A stretch of DNA of 64,000 nt from positions 1,054,001-1,118,000 of the forward strand of contig JADJTQ010000003.1 in assembly GCA_016711125.1 (NCBI GenBank), given 5' to 3'. Numbering within the stretch: position 1 is the stretch's first letter; each line of letters starts with the position of its first letter. The DNA is from Saprospiraceae bacterium (lineage in GTDB: Bacteria > Bacteroidota > Bacteroidia > Chitinophagales > Saprospiraceae). The notes beneath the pieces were generated by a model, which was given only the letters and a program-made list of their open reading frames with translations, was not told the DNA's origin and made no database searches. Below, one piece after another: positions 38,731-48,480 of the stretch. Position numbers and translations under genes: made by a program.

Positions 38731-40671
38731 TCACAACCGCCAACCTATGGGACCAGAGAACCAACGATGTGGCCTTGGAGCGCCTAGGATATTTTGATAG
38801 TCTTTATTAAAAAGATTTTGAACCTGAACATTAAGCGACATCTTTTCAACCAGATCCACACTGACTTTGAGGTTCCACAACCAGTAGTCCGATTCCAATT
38901 GGCTGTTGATGGACTGTGCCAGACGGGCATTTCGGTTCTTGTATAGTCCTCCGATTGAAAATCTAAATCGGTCAACCTCAATCATTGAAGATATCGTCAG
39001 TAAATCTTTTGCATGGTTGGCAATATAAACAGAAACGATGCCATCCTCATTCGATGTTTTTTGGTGTGTATAACCAGTGACCAAACTCACAGAATTATCA
39101 ACGCCAAACCTCTGTCGAAAAATTGACTCGATTTCAAAACCCATGGTTTTTACGGAAGAGATATTTTTGGCAAAAAAATAATCCGCTCCCGTTTGCAAAT
39201 CTCCGATCGGCCCGATTTCGGCCTCATTGGTTAACACATAATCGATCAACTGGCTGGATTGACGTAAAAAACCGGTCGTTTTTAACTGCCACTTATTGTT
39301 GACTCTCACATCGATTCCCATTTCTTCGCTCCAGCTGCTTTCTGCCAGAAGAGCCGGATTTCCAAGACTTCGACCCGGGGTTAGCATGGCTAGATTATTA
39401 GACACATATCTTTCTGTATAATCAGCCGCTCTAATGCTTCGGCCCACCGATCCCCTCAATACAACTGCATCAAATAAATAAGAAATATTGAGCTGTGGAA
39501 GCACTTCGAAATCATAATTTTCATCATAATCAGCTCGCAAACTTGTGGTGATATTCAGATTCTCTACCGGCTTTAGAAGTGCTGTTGCATAAACACCGGC
39601 ATGCATGTCCTGATGATCACCCCGGTCATTACTGAAGATCGATCGCCGGTCTAACTGCCCACCTACTTTAAGGACAAATTGATCGTTTAGATCCCAAAGA
39701 TGATTGGTCAGGATATTAAGTAAGTGGGTCTTGTGAAAATTGGTTGAAGAAAAATCCGGGCTAAAAGTAAATTCGTCTGTATTATACTTATACCCGATTT
39801 GCAAATCACTGCTCGAGTTTTCACGCAGCTTCTCCAATTGAATCACATTAAAACTTCCAATTGTTGTTTCAGTTGATTTGTCAACAGTACTGCCGGAATA
39901 AAAATAACGAGCACTAAAATCACGAAAGTCATAAGTGCTTCGAAATTTCAATCGCACATTGTTTTTCAGTCGAATCGCCATCGATCCACCCAAGGTACGA
40001 ATGTCAAAATAGTTTCGATATGGATCTAAGGTGGTATTGTCAGTAACCAATTGGGGTATGAGCTCGCCCTTTGATTTATTGTACTGAAAACCCAAATTTC
40101 CGGTAAGGTTTTCACCCCGTAATGATAAAGATGCCTTACCTAGCACCTGACCGTTAGAGCCAGCTCCAATCTCGCCAACCAGGTTAAGGCCCTCATCGTT
40201 TTTATCGGCAAAAGTTTTTGTCACAATATTAATCAGGCCTCCAACTGCATCAGGACCGTACATTGCCGCAGCCGGACCTCGTAACACCTCAATCCGCGCT
40301 ATCTCTTCATTGACGATTGGTATATTTCCATTAAAATGGGCAGTTAGTGGATCATTTAACCGCATACCATCGACCAATACGAGCACCTGCGCAAATGTAG
40401 ATCCTCTCATCAGAATATCCGCCTGAGCCCCAAATCCATTGCGCGATTGAACCTCTACGCCTGGTACGAACTGCAGGATTTCATCAATTGAAGTGGCAGC
40501 CATTTGTCTGATTTGCTCGGGTCTGATTATCGTGATATTGCGACCAGTTTCACGAGTAGTGCTTGGTAGTTGATTGGCAGACACGACAATGGTATCAATC
40601 TCTTCGGAAAGCTGTGACCACAGGGAGGTAGGCAGCACTACCAGGGCCAGAATAGCTATTACTGTTTTCAA
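38731..40671 (-). CDS. TonB-dependent outer-membrane receptor (BtuB/haem-receptor-like)
   Basis: The 646 residues start with a signal peptide, then a TonB box region (IDTIVVSANQLP) and a plug domain (DEILQFVPGVEVQSRN, ILMRGSTFAQVLVLVDG, RIEVLRGPAAAMYGPDAVGG). A 22-strand barrel follows, ending NLFNKDYQN near the C-terminus. There is no CarboxypepD_reg or SusC extension, so it is a metal- or cofactor-type receptor rather than a glycan importer. The neighbouring ChaN-family gene points to haem or another iron source. Substrate is inferred only. Confidence 0.92.
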   Translation of the reverse strand: MKTVIAILALVVLPTSLWSQLSEEIDTIVVSANQLPSTTRETGRNITIIRPEQIRQMAATSIDEILQFVPGVEVQSRNGFGAQADILMRGSTFAQVLVLVDGMRLNDPLTAHFNGNIPIVNEEIARIEVLRGPAAAMYGPDAVGGLINIVTKTFADKNDEGLNLVGEIGAGSNGQVLGKASLSLRGENLTGNLGFQYNKSKGELIPQLVTDNTTLDPYRNYFDIRTLGGSMAIRLKNNVRLKFRSTYDFRDFSARYFYSGSTVDKSTETTIGSFNVIQLEKLRENSSSDLQIGYKYNTDEFTFSPDFSSTNFHKTHLLNILTNHLWDLNDQFVLKVGGQLDRRSIFSNDRGDHQDMHAGVYATALLKPVENLNITTSLRADYDENYDFEVLPQLNISYLFDAVVLRGSVGRSIRAADYTERYVSNNLAMLTPGRSLGNPALLAESSWSEEMGIDVRVNNKWQLKTTGFLRQSSQLIDYVLTNEAEIGPIGDLQTGADYFFAKNISSVKTMGFEIESIFRQRFGVDNSVSLVTGYTHQKTSNEDGIVSVYIANHAKDLLTISSMIEVDRFRFSIGGLYKNRNARLAQSINSQLESDYWLWNLKVSVDLVEKMSLNVQVQNLFNKDYQNILGAPRPHRWFSGPIGWRL

Positions 40672-40995
40672 TGTCTGAACTATTTAAATCCCGTGTAAAG
40701 ATCTGAAAAAGTTAGACTTACTATGCCAAGACTTCGCGTCTTCCGGGTATTCGGGTCTGAAAGGTGTCACCCCTTGCTCGGCTTACAAGCCTTCGCTCAG
40801 GCGCGACAACTTCCTTTCGAGCTTCGGGCATCCCAACTCCCAGCTTAATGCCTCTTGCAGGGATTGCGAAGTTCGAGGAGTTTTTGGTTCCGCCGAACAA
40901 CTTAACTAATCACCTACTTAACCACTTGACTGACATCGGGCTTCGGCCACCTGACCTGCTATACATACCACAGTCGGCGAAATAGTATCACGATT
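40672..40995. other. Intergenic region, no gene seen
   Basis: About 320 bp between the receptor and the DinB-like gene, more GC-rich than its surroundings, with imperfect repeats of a TTCGGGC/GCTTCGG type. The open frame in it lacks coding features. I see no known element. Confidence 0.5.
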
Positions 40996-41574
40996 TCAAT
41001 CACGTTTCGTGCCCGTCAGGACACTGACACCACTTGGAAGGGGATTTCCCGAGGATCTCCGGAAAGTGACTACCTGTCCAACATGCCAAAGAGCATCGCA
41101 GATAGGTCCATTTATCAAATTCCAAAACGGATATTCCGAGTTGCCATTGGACCGTTGAAAAATCATTGGCATGTCTTCCAAATTGCTATTGGGATCTTTC
41201 AGAATTTCACTCGCACGCTGAATATTACGAAGTGTGGCTTGCCTTAAGTCCTCAAAATTGTCAGGCTGATCTTCTTCACCACCACTGGGTTTCATCTCTG
41301 CAGTATTAAGGAGAACTGAGGTTAAGCCATGGATATGTTCTATAGTTTCATAGGTCGTCCTGGCATCTTCTGAAGGCTTAAAGGAGAGATCTTTGTCATT
41401 GAGCCCTTCCGTTGCCCAGAAATATCGAAATCCCAGCCCATCAACTAGTCTTGCTGCCACACTAGTTGCAGAATAGCTTTCAGGGGCGGTAGGAATCTCA
41501 TAATAGTAAGCCTTGTCTTGAGCTGATAAAAAATGACAAATAGCTGCGAGCAGAATCAGGATTAGGTACTTCAT
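40996..41574 (-). CDS. Exported DinB-like fold protein
   Basis: This 192-residue protein has a signal peptide ending HFLSAQ and the four-helix DinB layout: LVDGLGFRYFWATEGL in helix 1, TYETIEHIHGLTSVLL (His) in helix 2 and CDALWHVGQVVTFRRSSGNPL (His) in the last helix. DinB-fold proteins often bind a metal through three His and may act as thiol transferases. A periplasmic version is unusual but found in Bacteroidota. Function unknown. Confidence 0.75.
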   Translation of the reverse strand: MKYLILILLAAICHFLSAQDKAYYYEIPTAPESYSATSVAARLVDGLGFRYFWATEGLNDKDLSFKPSEDARTTYETIEHIHGLTSVLLNTAEMKPSGGEEDQPDNFEDLRQATLRNIQRASEILKDPNSNLEDMPMIFQRSNGNSEYPFWNLINGPICDALWHVGQVVTFRRSSGNPLPSGVSVLTGTKRD

Positions 41575-41708
41575 TATTAAACCGCGTTTATAGAATTAGA
41601 ATAGAATTGGACTTCGCTCGCAAATATAAGTTATCTGAGCTTGAGATACGGTAGGTTTAAATAATGCACGAATTTGACCGAAGTTGGATAATTCCGAATG
41701 TCCTAATT

Positions 41709-42410
41709 CTATAGACAACTGCTGATCTGTTCCAATAAATTAACCAATTTGGGATACTCATCGAAAAAATAAAAATCCTTTGGGCTGCTGGCCAGGTTCT
41801 CCATATGTTTAATGGACAGCAAACGGACTTCTTCACTCCATGAATCCTGAAACGGAATTGTTTCACCGGAATATAGGCTAAAAATATGTACCGGATCGAC
41901 ATGATTGCTGGGTTCACCTCTCTTGATTTTTGCGATGCTCTCCAGGTCCTCTTGAAAGCCAAACCCCCGGGAGTGTGCATGTGGGTCGCCATCCGAAATG
42001 ATTACAAAGAATTTTTTGACACTTGCTACAGAGTTCTTCTTAAACTCTTCATTTGCCATTTCGATACCAGAATGAATGTCCGTTGCAAATACACTTACGG
42101 GAATTCGTAATTCTTGAATGGTTTTTTCGAGTTCATCATTATAACCTGTCATTGATTGAACCATCTGAGCGCCCCGGTTGAAAGAAATCAATCCAATACG
42201 CATGGTGTTTGGATGCAACTCAAAACGAGTCGTCAAGGCAAGTAATACCGTTTGTACCTCATTGATAAAGGCCCTTTCACTAGCTGAAAAATCTAAAGCT
42301 ATGATGATATGCATCGGACAGTTGGGCAGTACACGATCATCCGTCTGTGCCTGAATCCAGATGACATTCATTAAGCATGCACTAGTTAAAATGGCCCTTA
42401 TCATAATCAT
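41709..42410 (-). CDS. Exported von Willebrand factor A domain protein
   Basis: The start is placed at MIMIRAILTSACLMN (42410), giving a signal peptide to IQAQ; an upstream start at 42440 would add ten residues. The MIDAS metal site is visible: ALDFSASE (DxSxS), a Thr in FATDIHSG and the final Asp in IISDGDPHA. The protein is one vWA domain of about 210 residues and binds a divalent cation in protein contacts. It is divergent from the AraC gene and has no obvious partner in the window. Confidence 0.85.
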   Translation of the reverse strand: MIMIRAILTSACLMNVIWIQAQTDDRVLPNCPMHIIIALDFSASERAFINEVQTVLLALTTRFELHPNTMRIGLISFNRGAQMVQSMTGYNDELEKTIQELRIPVSVFATDIHSGIEMANEEFKKNSVASVKKFFVIISDGDPHAHSRGFGFQEDLESIAKIKRGEPSNHVDPVHIFSLYSGETIPFQDSWSEEVRLLSIKHMENLASSPKDFYFFDEYPKLVNLLEQISSCL

Positions 42411-42608
42411 CTCGGCATGATCTAAAAGCAATCTTTCCAATTTACGACTTTATCAGGACAAAAGCAGTCATCAGTCCGCACTGAACAGTCTTCAGGGGGC
42501 TGTGGGGCAGGTCTCTCCTGACGATTTCGTTCGTTATTGTCAGAACTCACCCGACACCCGGATTCCCCGATATTTTTTCTAATTTCGACCATGTAATTCT
42601 GCTCATGC

Positions 42609-43433
42609 ATGATATCATATCTTTATAGACCCAAGTACCCACTGAGTGATTTTATAGAGAGTATATACTATTATAAGGATTTTATCCCAGCCCATGCAAT
42701 AGACCGCCTTTTGCCGGATGGCAATGTCCAACTAATCATTGACCTGACAGAACAACCTAAATACATCTATGATAATCGTACTCTAAAAGAGATACAAGCA
42801 TGTAAAAGAGTATGGTTTTCAGGTTTTCGAACCGAGCCAATTACGATACCTTCGGGACAGGATAGTGAGATGATCATCGTTCAATTTATGAAAGGTAGAG
42901 CTTATCCTTTTATGAGCGATCCAATGGATCAGGTTAAAAATTTGGTGGTTGATGCCGAATTAGTATTAAAATTTGATATTCATGACCTGCGCCAATTATT
43001 ACAAGATGTTGATAGCGTTGCACTAAAGATTGAAATCCTGGAAGAGGAGTTATTAAAACACTATTTGCCATTTCTGGAGAGGAATCCCTTCACGGATTTC
43101 GTGATTAGTAAGATAATCGATCGCCCTCACCATTGTTGTTTAAGTGATATCTCCGACCAGGTTGGTTATTCGCAGAAACATGTCATTAAAATATTTAAAG
43201 CCAACGTCGGTGTGACGCCCAAAGAATTCTTGAAGATCATTCGTTTTCAAAAGGCCATCCAGGATATCGAGGAGAGAAGAGTGGTCAGTTGGACTTCAAT
43301 CTCAGATGATTGTGGTTTTTACGATCAATCACATTTTATCGCAGACTTTCGCAACTTTTCTGGAATGACACCCTCAGAATATCTTAAGCAACGTGGCCCA
43401 TACCTCAACTACATTCCCGTACTGGACATCTGA
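42609..43433 (+). CDS. AraC-family transcriptional regulator
   Basis: The N-terminal part (residues 1-150, YRPKYPLSDFIESIYYYKD and LLPDGNVQLIIDL) is of the DUF6597 ligand-domain type. Two HTHs make up the last 100 residues (LSDISDQVGYSQKHVIKIFK and the second with CGFYDQSHFIADFRNFSGMTPSEYL). It probably senses a small molecule and regulates adjacent genes such as the DUF1761/DUF4287 pair downstream; this is inferred from position. The vWA gene is divergent. Confidence 0.92.
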   Translation: MISYLYRPKYPLSDFIESIYYYKDFIPAHAIDRLLPDGNVQLIIDLTEQPKYIYDNRTLKEIQACKRVWFSGFRTEPITIPSGQDSEMIIVQFMKGRAYPFMSDPMDQVKNLVVDAELVLKFDIHDLRQLLQDVDSVALKIEILEEELLKHYLPFLERNPFTDFVISKIIDRPHHCCLSDISDQVGYSQKHVIKIFKANVGVTPKEFLKIIRFQKAIQDIEERRVVSWTSISDDCGFYDQSHFIADFRNFSGMTPSEYLKQRGPYLNYIPVLDI

Positions 43434-43510
43434 AAGGGAATCCTGCTTGAGGTAAATTTTTTTCTATGCAATTTTTTTGAAACGTTCATCTTTGGAGAAA
43501 CGTAAAATTT

Positions 43511-43918
43511 ATGGAAAATATGATCATCAATCATTGGGCGGTACTAACTTCAGCGGCTTTCAATCTGGTTTTGGGAGCAATTTGGTATTCGCCTCTTTTA
43601 TTTTTCAAGTCATGGAAGAGGGAAAACAACCTGACAGATGAAGATCTTAAAAAAGTCAATGCTCCGGTAGTATACGGGACAACTTTTCTTTTGTCACTGC
43701 TTATGTCATACAACCTGGCTTTCTTTCTAGGTGATGATAAAACGGACACCACCTGGGGTATTACTGCAGGATTTCTGGCTGGATTCGGTTGGGCGGCTGC
43801 TATCTTTGCTGTGATTGCACTTTTTGAGCAAAAGAGCTGGAGATACATTTTAATTAATGGTGGTTATATCGTAGTTTATTTTACAACGATAGGTTTTATA
43901 CTTGGGGCTTGGCGGTAA
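43511..43918 (+). CDS. DUF1761 membrane protein
   Basis: This 135-residue protein with four predicted helices (AVLTSAAFNLVLGAIWYSPLLF at the start, YGTTFLLSLLMSYNLAFFLG, AGFLAGFGWAAAIFAVIALF and ILINGGYIVVYFTTIGFILG) matches the DUF1761 pattern, including the NLVLGAIWYSP motif. Its role is unknown. It follows the AraC gene by 77 bp on the same strand and overlaps the possible start of the next gene. Confidence 0.88.
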   Translation: MENMIINHWAVLTSAAFNLVLGAIWYSPLLFFKSWKRENNLTDEDLKKVNAPVVYGTTFLLSLLMSYNLAFFLGDDKTDTTWGITAGFLAGFGWAAAIFAVIALFEQKSWRYILINGGYIVVYFTTIGFILGAWR

Positions 43919-43926
43919 TCGAATTG

Positions 43927-44148
43927 ATGATACAAACTTCGTGTGATGTCGAACGGCAGTTGATCTGCAACCTATTTCAGCAGACTGGCAAAGATTTGAA
44001 TACCTGGATGGAAACCATCAAGATTGAAAAGTTACATCATAAAATTCATATTTTATCATGGTTAAAAAACAGGCATGGATTTAGTCATCTGGCCGCAAAT
44101 TTACTAGTCGGTATTTATTTAAATAATGGCAAAGCTGTTTATGGTTAA
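43927..44148 (+). CDS. DUF4287-domain protein
   Basis: A small protein of 73 residues from the ATG at 43927 (a TTG at 43909 would add six). It has the DUF4287 features TGKDLNTWMETIK and HILSWLKNRHGFSHLAANLLV. Family members are often found fused to DUF5655 domains. It is translationally coupled: the next gene starts inside its last codons. Confidence 0.8.
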   Translation: MIQTSCDVERQLICNLFQQTGKDLNTWMETIKIEKLHHKIHILSWLKNRHGFSHLAANLLVGIYLNNGKAVYG

Positions 44149-45124
44149 CAAGTTTTTCAATCAGCATTCGTGTTTTTCGAAAGTTCTTCTGCTTATAGGT
44201 GGGATCGGGCTTTTGACATGTCAAGTCTCTGAGGATAAGGAACTCACCAGCTTATCAGATTATCTGATTGCATACAACGTGGCTGTCGATAGCCAATCTA
44301 CTGATTATGATGTTTTCATCGTAGATCCGGTGAATCTCTACCGATACAATGTGACTAATCTTCGGGATGTAGCCTGGACTTATCTAGCAGTTGATGATCA
44401 AATTTTGCTGATCAGTGACCGGGACACCTGTCAGCGTTGTTTTTATTTGTATGAATTGGACCTGGCTGCCGGTAGTTTACAGCAGATTACCAACTTCCGT
44501 TTACGAGATAGCTGGATGGGTAGCCGTAATATGGGTACTGAGTTAATTGTAAATCCTGCCCCAAGTGTTGACTCGGCATTTTACATCATCGATAGAAAGG
44601 GTCAACTTTTGCATAAAGTCTACACGGGCTTACCCTATGCAAACGATCCGGTTTTTTCACCTGATGGCAAGCAGATTGTCTTTCGGGGTGCAACAAAGAA
44701 ATCTAAGCGAGAACAAGATTTTATTGACGAGATCTATATTATTCAAGAAGATGGTAGCAATTTACAGCAACTGTCTCACTATCCCGCTCTTGATACTTCT
44801 GCCGTTTGGTATGCTTATAGAGCAGGCCCACCACGATGGCATCCTACGGAGAACTTTATTAGTTACCAAAGCCTTCAAAACGGCAAGTATAGTCTATTTG
44901 GAGTTACACCTGATGGCAACCGACAATGGAAACTCACAAGTAATGAAGAGCAGGAGGGTTATCACGATTGGAGTCCCGATGGGAGATGGTTGGCATTGGA
45001 GGTTTTTGATAGTTCGGAAACTCAATTTCATATTGCAGTGATGGATTGGAGTACGAGGGAAATGCAAATCTTAACCGATACCACTTATCGATTGCAGCAA
45101 AGTCCGGTTTTTGTGAAGAAATAG
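44126..45124 (+). CDS. TolB-like β-propeller lipoprotein
   Basis: Residues 1-37 form a lipoprotein signal (LLLIGGIGLLTC). The rest is a WD40-like/PD40 propeller with repeats such as NDPVFSPDGKQIVFRG, PRWHPTENFISYQS and YHDWSPDGRWLALEV. Length is 332 residues. It overlaps the DUF4287 gene by 22 bp, so it belongs to the same transcript. It resembles the TolB/DPP propeller family but has no N-terminal TolB domain. The role is probably envelope protein contact. Confidence 0.85.
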   Translation: MAKLFMVNKFFNQHSCFSKVLLLIGGIGLLTCQVSEDKELTSLSDYLIAYNVAVDSQSTDYDVFIVDPVNLYRYNVTNLRDVAWTYLAVDDQILLISDRDTCQRCFYLYELDLAAGSLQQITNFRLRDSWMGSRNMGTELIVNPAPSVDSAFYIIDRKGQLLHKVYTGLPYANDPVFSPDGKQIVFRGATKKSKREQDFIDEIYIIQEDGSNLQQLSHYPALDTSAVWYAYRAGPPRWHPTENFISYQSLQNGKYSLFGVTPDGNRQWKLTSNEEQEGYHDWSPDGRWLALEVFDSSETQFHIAVMDWSTREMQILTDTTYRLQQSPVFVKK

Positions 45125-45464
45125 GCATCATGAGTATGTGAGATATTGTTGTATTGCAATCATTTGTAATCATTTGTAATCATTCATTCATTATTTTAGT
45201 AAACAGTAAATATGATTCATATCATAAAGATTAGATCTTTTAAGGAGGATATGGAGCAGAGTGTTCAAAATATCCCTTTGAAGAATCATTTAAATATATA
45301 GGTATGCGCCTATCAGGCGGCCAAGAGCCAAAATACATTCACTAAATCGAGCCTCTTAAGCGGATGAGGTTGTTAGTGATAGGGCTTCAGCTTTCAACCT
45401 TTTTCAAGAGCTCTTTTTTTTGCATCAGACTTGTTTTTGTCTCTCAACTGTCATACATTTGCAT
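45125..45464. other. Intergenic region with short ATTTGTAATC repeats
   Basis: About 340 bp with no gene seen. Near 45157-45190 the words AATCATTTGT and ATTCATTC recur in tandem. The TetR operator candidate follows at 45465. Confidence 0.5.
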
Positions 45465-45478
45465 TAACCAAATGGTTA
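45465..45478. promoter_or_regulatory. Candidate TetR operator
   Basis: TAACCAAATGGTTA is a perfect 6-bp inverted repeat with a 2-bp spacer, 33 bp upstream of the TetR start codon. Autoregulators of TetR-controlled efflux operons typically bind such sites. Confidence 0.6.
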
Positions 45479-45510
45479 GATCATATAGTTAAATCAAAAA
45501 GTTAAAATAA

Positions 45511-46095
45511 TTGGAGACTAGTACTGAAGAGAAGATCATACAGGCTGCGGAAAAAGTCTTTGTGAGGGATGGCTATGATGGGGCTAGAATGCAATCGATT
45601 GCAGATGAAGCTGAAATCAACAAAGCTATGCTGCATTATTACTTTCGCTCTAAGGAAAAGCTATTCCAGCAAATCCTCACCGGGAAGATCAAGGCATTTT
45701 TACCGACCATTTTAGGTATCATCCAAGCTGAGATGACCATCCTGCAGAAGTTTGAAGCAGTGGTTGATGGATATCTTAAGATGCTTTCGGAAAATCCAAG
45801 ATTACCGATTTTTATCTTGTTTAGTACTTATCGCAATCCGGTTATACTGGAGCAATTGCCTCGTGAGGTTTTCCATGGTCTTATTGGCTTCATTAAAAAG
45901 GCGATTAGGAATGGTGAATTGAAAAAGGTGGATCCCGAACATTTATTGGTGTCTATGATGGGTATGTGTGTTTTTCCATATGTTGCCAAACCCATTGCCA
46001 GTCATATGCTTGGGAAATCCGATGATGAATATCTTTTATTTTTGAGAAATCGGAAGAAGGAAATTATGACTTTATTAAAGGAATTGGTGAATTAA
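45511..46095 (+). CDS. TetR-family regulator of the efflux operon
   Basis: A TTG start at 45511 gives 194 residues beginning METSTEEKIIQAAEKVF. The HTH is clear (ARMQSIADEAEINKAMLHYYFRSKEKLF). The C-terminal ligand domain is of the size found in CecR/YbiH-type regulators. It is the first gene of a run TetR-TolC-HlyD-ABC-ABC-permease-permease and most likely represses it. A palindromic operator lies just upstream. Confidence 0.9.
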   Translation: METSTEEKIIQAAEKVFVRDGYDGARMQSIADEAEINKAMLHYYFRSKEKLFQQILTGKIKAFLPTILGIIQAEMTILQKFEAVVDGYLKMLSENPRLPIFILFSTYRNPVILEQLPREVFHGLIGFIKKAIRNGELKKVDPEHLLVSMMGMCVFPYVAKPIASHMLGKSDDEYLLFLRNRKKEIMTLLKELVN

Positions 46096-46196
46096 AATGG
46101 CCAGTTATTAGTGTAGATCCCGCATGGACACAGTGCATGCACTTCCGAAGAAATTACAAGTATTTGGATAATAATAAAACTAAGAGAGTGAAAACC

Positions 46197-47489
46197 ATGG
46201 ATATGATAGTGCGGTCAATGACAGCTGCTTGCCTAATGTACTTCTTCACTATGACAGCTGGTGCACAGCAGATACTAAGTATGAAAGATTGCTTGCAGAA
46301 AGTTAGATCATCGGCTGCTGAAAGTGAACAGATTGATCTGGAGCTCCAATCGGCAGACCTCAGGAAGAAGGTATTGAGCAGAAACTACTGGCCGCAGACG
46401 AGCTTAAGTGGTAAAGCTACCTGGCAGTCGGAAGTAACTAGTCTACCAATTGAATTACCCAATTTCGATATACCTACCGTGTCGCAAGACCAGTATGCCA
46501 TGAATCTTGATTTCAATCAGTTGATTTATGATGGCGGAATGACTAAGGCGCTTTTTGAGATCCGTGACCTTGAATCGGAATTGAAGATTGACCAACTGGA
46601 GGTCGGTCTGGTCAGTACGGACAAACATGCAATTGATTTGTTTTTTCAGATTTCTTTACAGAAGCAATTATTGGTCAACGCCAATCTCCTACTTGATCAA
46701 CTTGATCAATCGCTATCTCGATCTGAAAAGTTGTTGAGTGGAGGAATAATTGATAAAAAGGATGCGCTTGCGATTAAAGTGAAAGTCATTGAGACCTCGC
46801 AGAAGGCGAAAGAAGCAAGTTACTATTTACTCACTGCCAAAGAATCACTGGCAAAATTGATGAATATCGAAGGAACTGATTTCGATATTTCGGACTCATC
46901 AATATCAACTCCGACTGATAATCAACAATTTGTGAAGCGGCCAGAGTTAAAATCTTTGGAAGCTAAAGAAAGATTAATCCTGGCACAGAATCATCTAAAT
47001 GAAGCAAAGGTAAAACCAAGCATGGCAGCCTTTGTAAATACTGGCTACGGGAGACCAGGTCTAAATTTTTTAGCTAATAAATTTGACTTTTATACCATGG
47101 CAGGAGTTCGACTTTCGGTCCCGCTGGATCACCTTTATACTCGCAAGAAAGAAATGGAAAATCAGATTAACACGCTTGCGGCGGAGGATACGCGTCTTAC
47201 ACGCGAAAATGTGGCACTTAATTTTTCGATCGCTGAAAAAAGACTTCTTGGTGAATTAGAAAAGCTAGAGGCGTGGTTGATGGAAGATGATCAGATTATT
47301 GACATGCGGCAGCAGATACTCACTGTGTCGAAATCGAAGTGGGAAGGAGGGGTAATCACCACTACAGAATATCTGGCGGAAGTGACTGAGCTGGCCTTAG
47401 CAGAAGAGCGCCGAGCTACCCACAGTATCTTGCTTGAGTATCAGAATAATTTACTGGCGAATTTGTACGGAATTAGTATTCCTAATTAA
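46197..47489 (+). CDS. TolC-family outer-membrane efflux protein
   Basis: The ATG at 46197 gives a signal peptide ending TAGAQQ and a 430-residue mature protein with two long coiled-coil halves (KDCLQKVRSSAAESEQIDLEL early; LNHLNEAKVKPS and IAEKRLLGELEKLEAWL late) and Gly/Tyr-rich strands, as expected of TolC trimers. It forms the outer-membrane exit duct of the tripartite pump encoded by the following genes. It ends 11 bp before the HlyD gene. Confidence 0.88.
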   Translation: MDMIVRSMTAACLMYFFTMTAGAQQILSMKDCLQKVRSSAAESEQIDLELQSADLRKKVLSRNYWPQTSLSGKATWQSEVTSLPIELPNFDIPTVSQDQYAMNLDFNQLIYDGGMTKALFEIRDLESELKIDQLEVGLVSTDKHAIDLFFQISLQKQLLVNANLLLDQLDQSLSRSEKLLSGGIIDKKDALAIKVKVIETSQKAKEASYYLLTAKESLAKLMNIEGTDFDISDSSISTPTDNQQFVKRPELKSLEAKERLILAQNHLNEAKVKPSMAAFVNTGYGRPGLNFLANKFDFYTMAGVRLSVPLDHLYTRKKEMENQINTLAAEDTRLTRENVALNFSIAEKRLLGELEKLEAWLMEDDQIIDMRQQILTVSKSKWEGGVITTTEYLAEVTELALAEERRATHSILLEYQNNLLANLYGISIPN

Positions 47490-47499
47490 AATCTGGACT

Positions 47500-48477
47500 A
47501 TGAAAAATCACTTTATTTTTTATCTATTAACCACTGGGTTACTAGCCGGCTGTGCTAGTAAGAAGGTAACCTATGATGCCAGTGGTGTGTTTGAGGCAAA
47601 AGAAATTGTCATTTCAGCTGAAGCCAATGGACAATTACTTGATCTCAATGTGGAAGAAGGGTCAGACCTGAAGGCCAACGAACTTGTTGGTAAGATTGAA
47701 TGCTCCGACATGACTTTTCAAAAGTCTCAAATAGAAGCAACTATGGAGGCTTTGAAATTGAAGAGGGGTGATGCATCACCTGAAATTTCAATTGTGAAGC
47801 AACAGATCGAAACTCAAAAAGCTCAGATCCTGACAATTCAGACTCAATTGAGTGTCATGTCAAAAGAGCGAGACCGAATTAAAAAATTGGTCAAGGAGGA
47901 AGCGGCTCCCTCTCAGCAGCTAGACGATTTACAAGGCCAAGTCGATATATTGTCTAGTCAGAAGGAAGCAGCTGAATCGCAGATAGCGGTATTAGAACGT
48001 CAGATGGATGCTCAGAAAGACATGATGACGATCAAAAACCGGGCTATCATGAGTGAAGAGAAACCCCTTGCAAGTAATGTAGACAGGATCGAAAATCTAT
48101 TACAGAATTGCGAAATAGTTAATCCCGCCGCAGGAACAGTACTTGCTCAGTATGTCGAGCAATTTGAGTACGTCAATATGGGTAAAGCACTCTATAAAAT
48201 TGCCAATCTAAAAGCCATGATTTTGCGAGCCTACCTTTCTGGTGATCAGTTGTCTTCTATTCAGCTGGGTCAGGAAGTTAATGTTTTGGTCGATAAAAGT
48301 ACCGATGAATATTTGAGCTATAAAGGTCGAATTACCTGGATAGCTGATCAAGCTGAATTTACTCCCAAAACCATTCAGACTAAAAATGAACGGGCAAATC
48401 TGGTTTATGCCGTCAAAATTACTGTAGAAAATGATGGTTTTATCCGGGTTGGCATGTACGGTGAGGTGCAAATTTAA
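47500..48477 (+). CDS. HlyD-family periplasmic adaptor lipoprotein
   Basis: The ATG at 47500 gives a lipoprotein signal (LLTTGLLAGC). The lipoyl half-motifs EIVISAEANGQLLDLNVEEG and PAAGTVLAQYVEQFEYV flank a helical hairpin of about 150 residues with heptads (DRIKKLVKEEAAPSQQLDDL). A β-barrel domain follows. It links the ABC permeases to TolC, as YbhG does for YbhFSR. It ends 3 bp before the ATG of the ATPase gene. Confidence 0.9.
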   Translation: MKNHFIFYLLTTGLLAGCASKKVTYDASGVFEAKEIVISAEANGQLLDLNVEEGSDLKANELVGKIECSDMTFQKSQIEATMEALKLKRGDASPEISIVKQQIETQKAQILTIQTQLSVMSKERDRIKKLVKEEAAPSQQLDDLQGQVDILSSQKEAAESQIAVLERQMDAQKDMMTIKNRAIMSEEKPLASNVDRIENLLQNCEIVNPAAGTVLAQYVEQFEYVNMGKALYKIANLKAMILRAYLSGDQLSSIQLGQEVNVLVDKSTDEYLSYKGRITWIADQAEFTPKTIQTKNERANLVYAVKITVENDGFIRVGMYGEVQI

Positions 48478-48480
48478 GTG

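Noticed and set aside
42422..42610. 62-residue minus-strand open frame before the vWA gene
   Set aside because: Overlaps the starts of both the vWA and AraC genes, has no homologous look and could be a chance frame.
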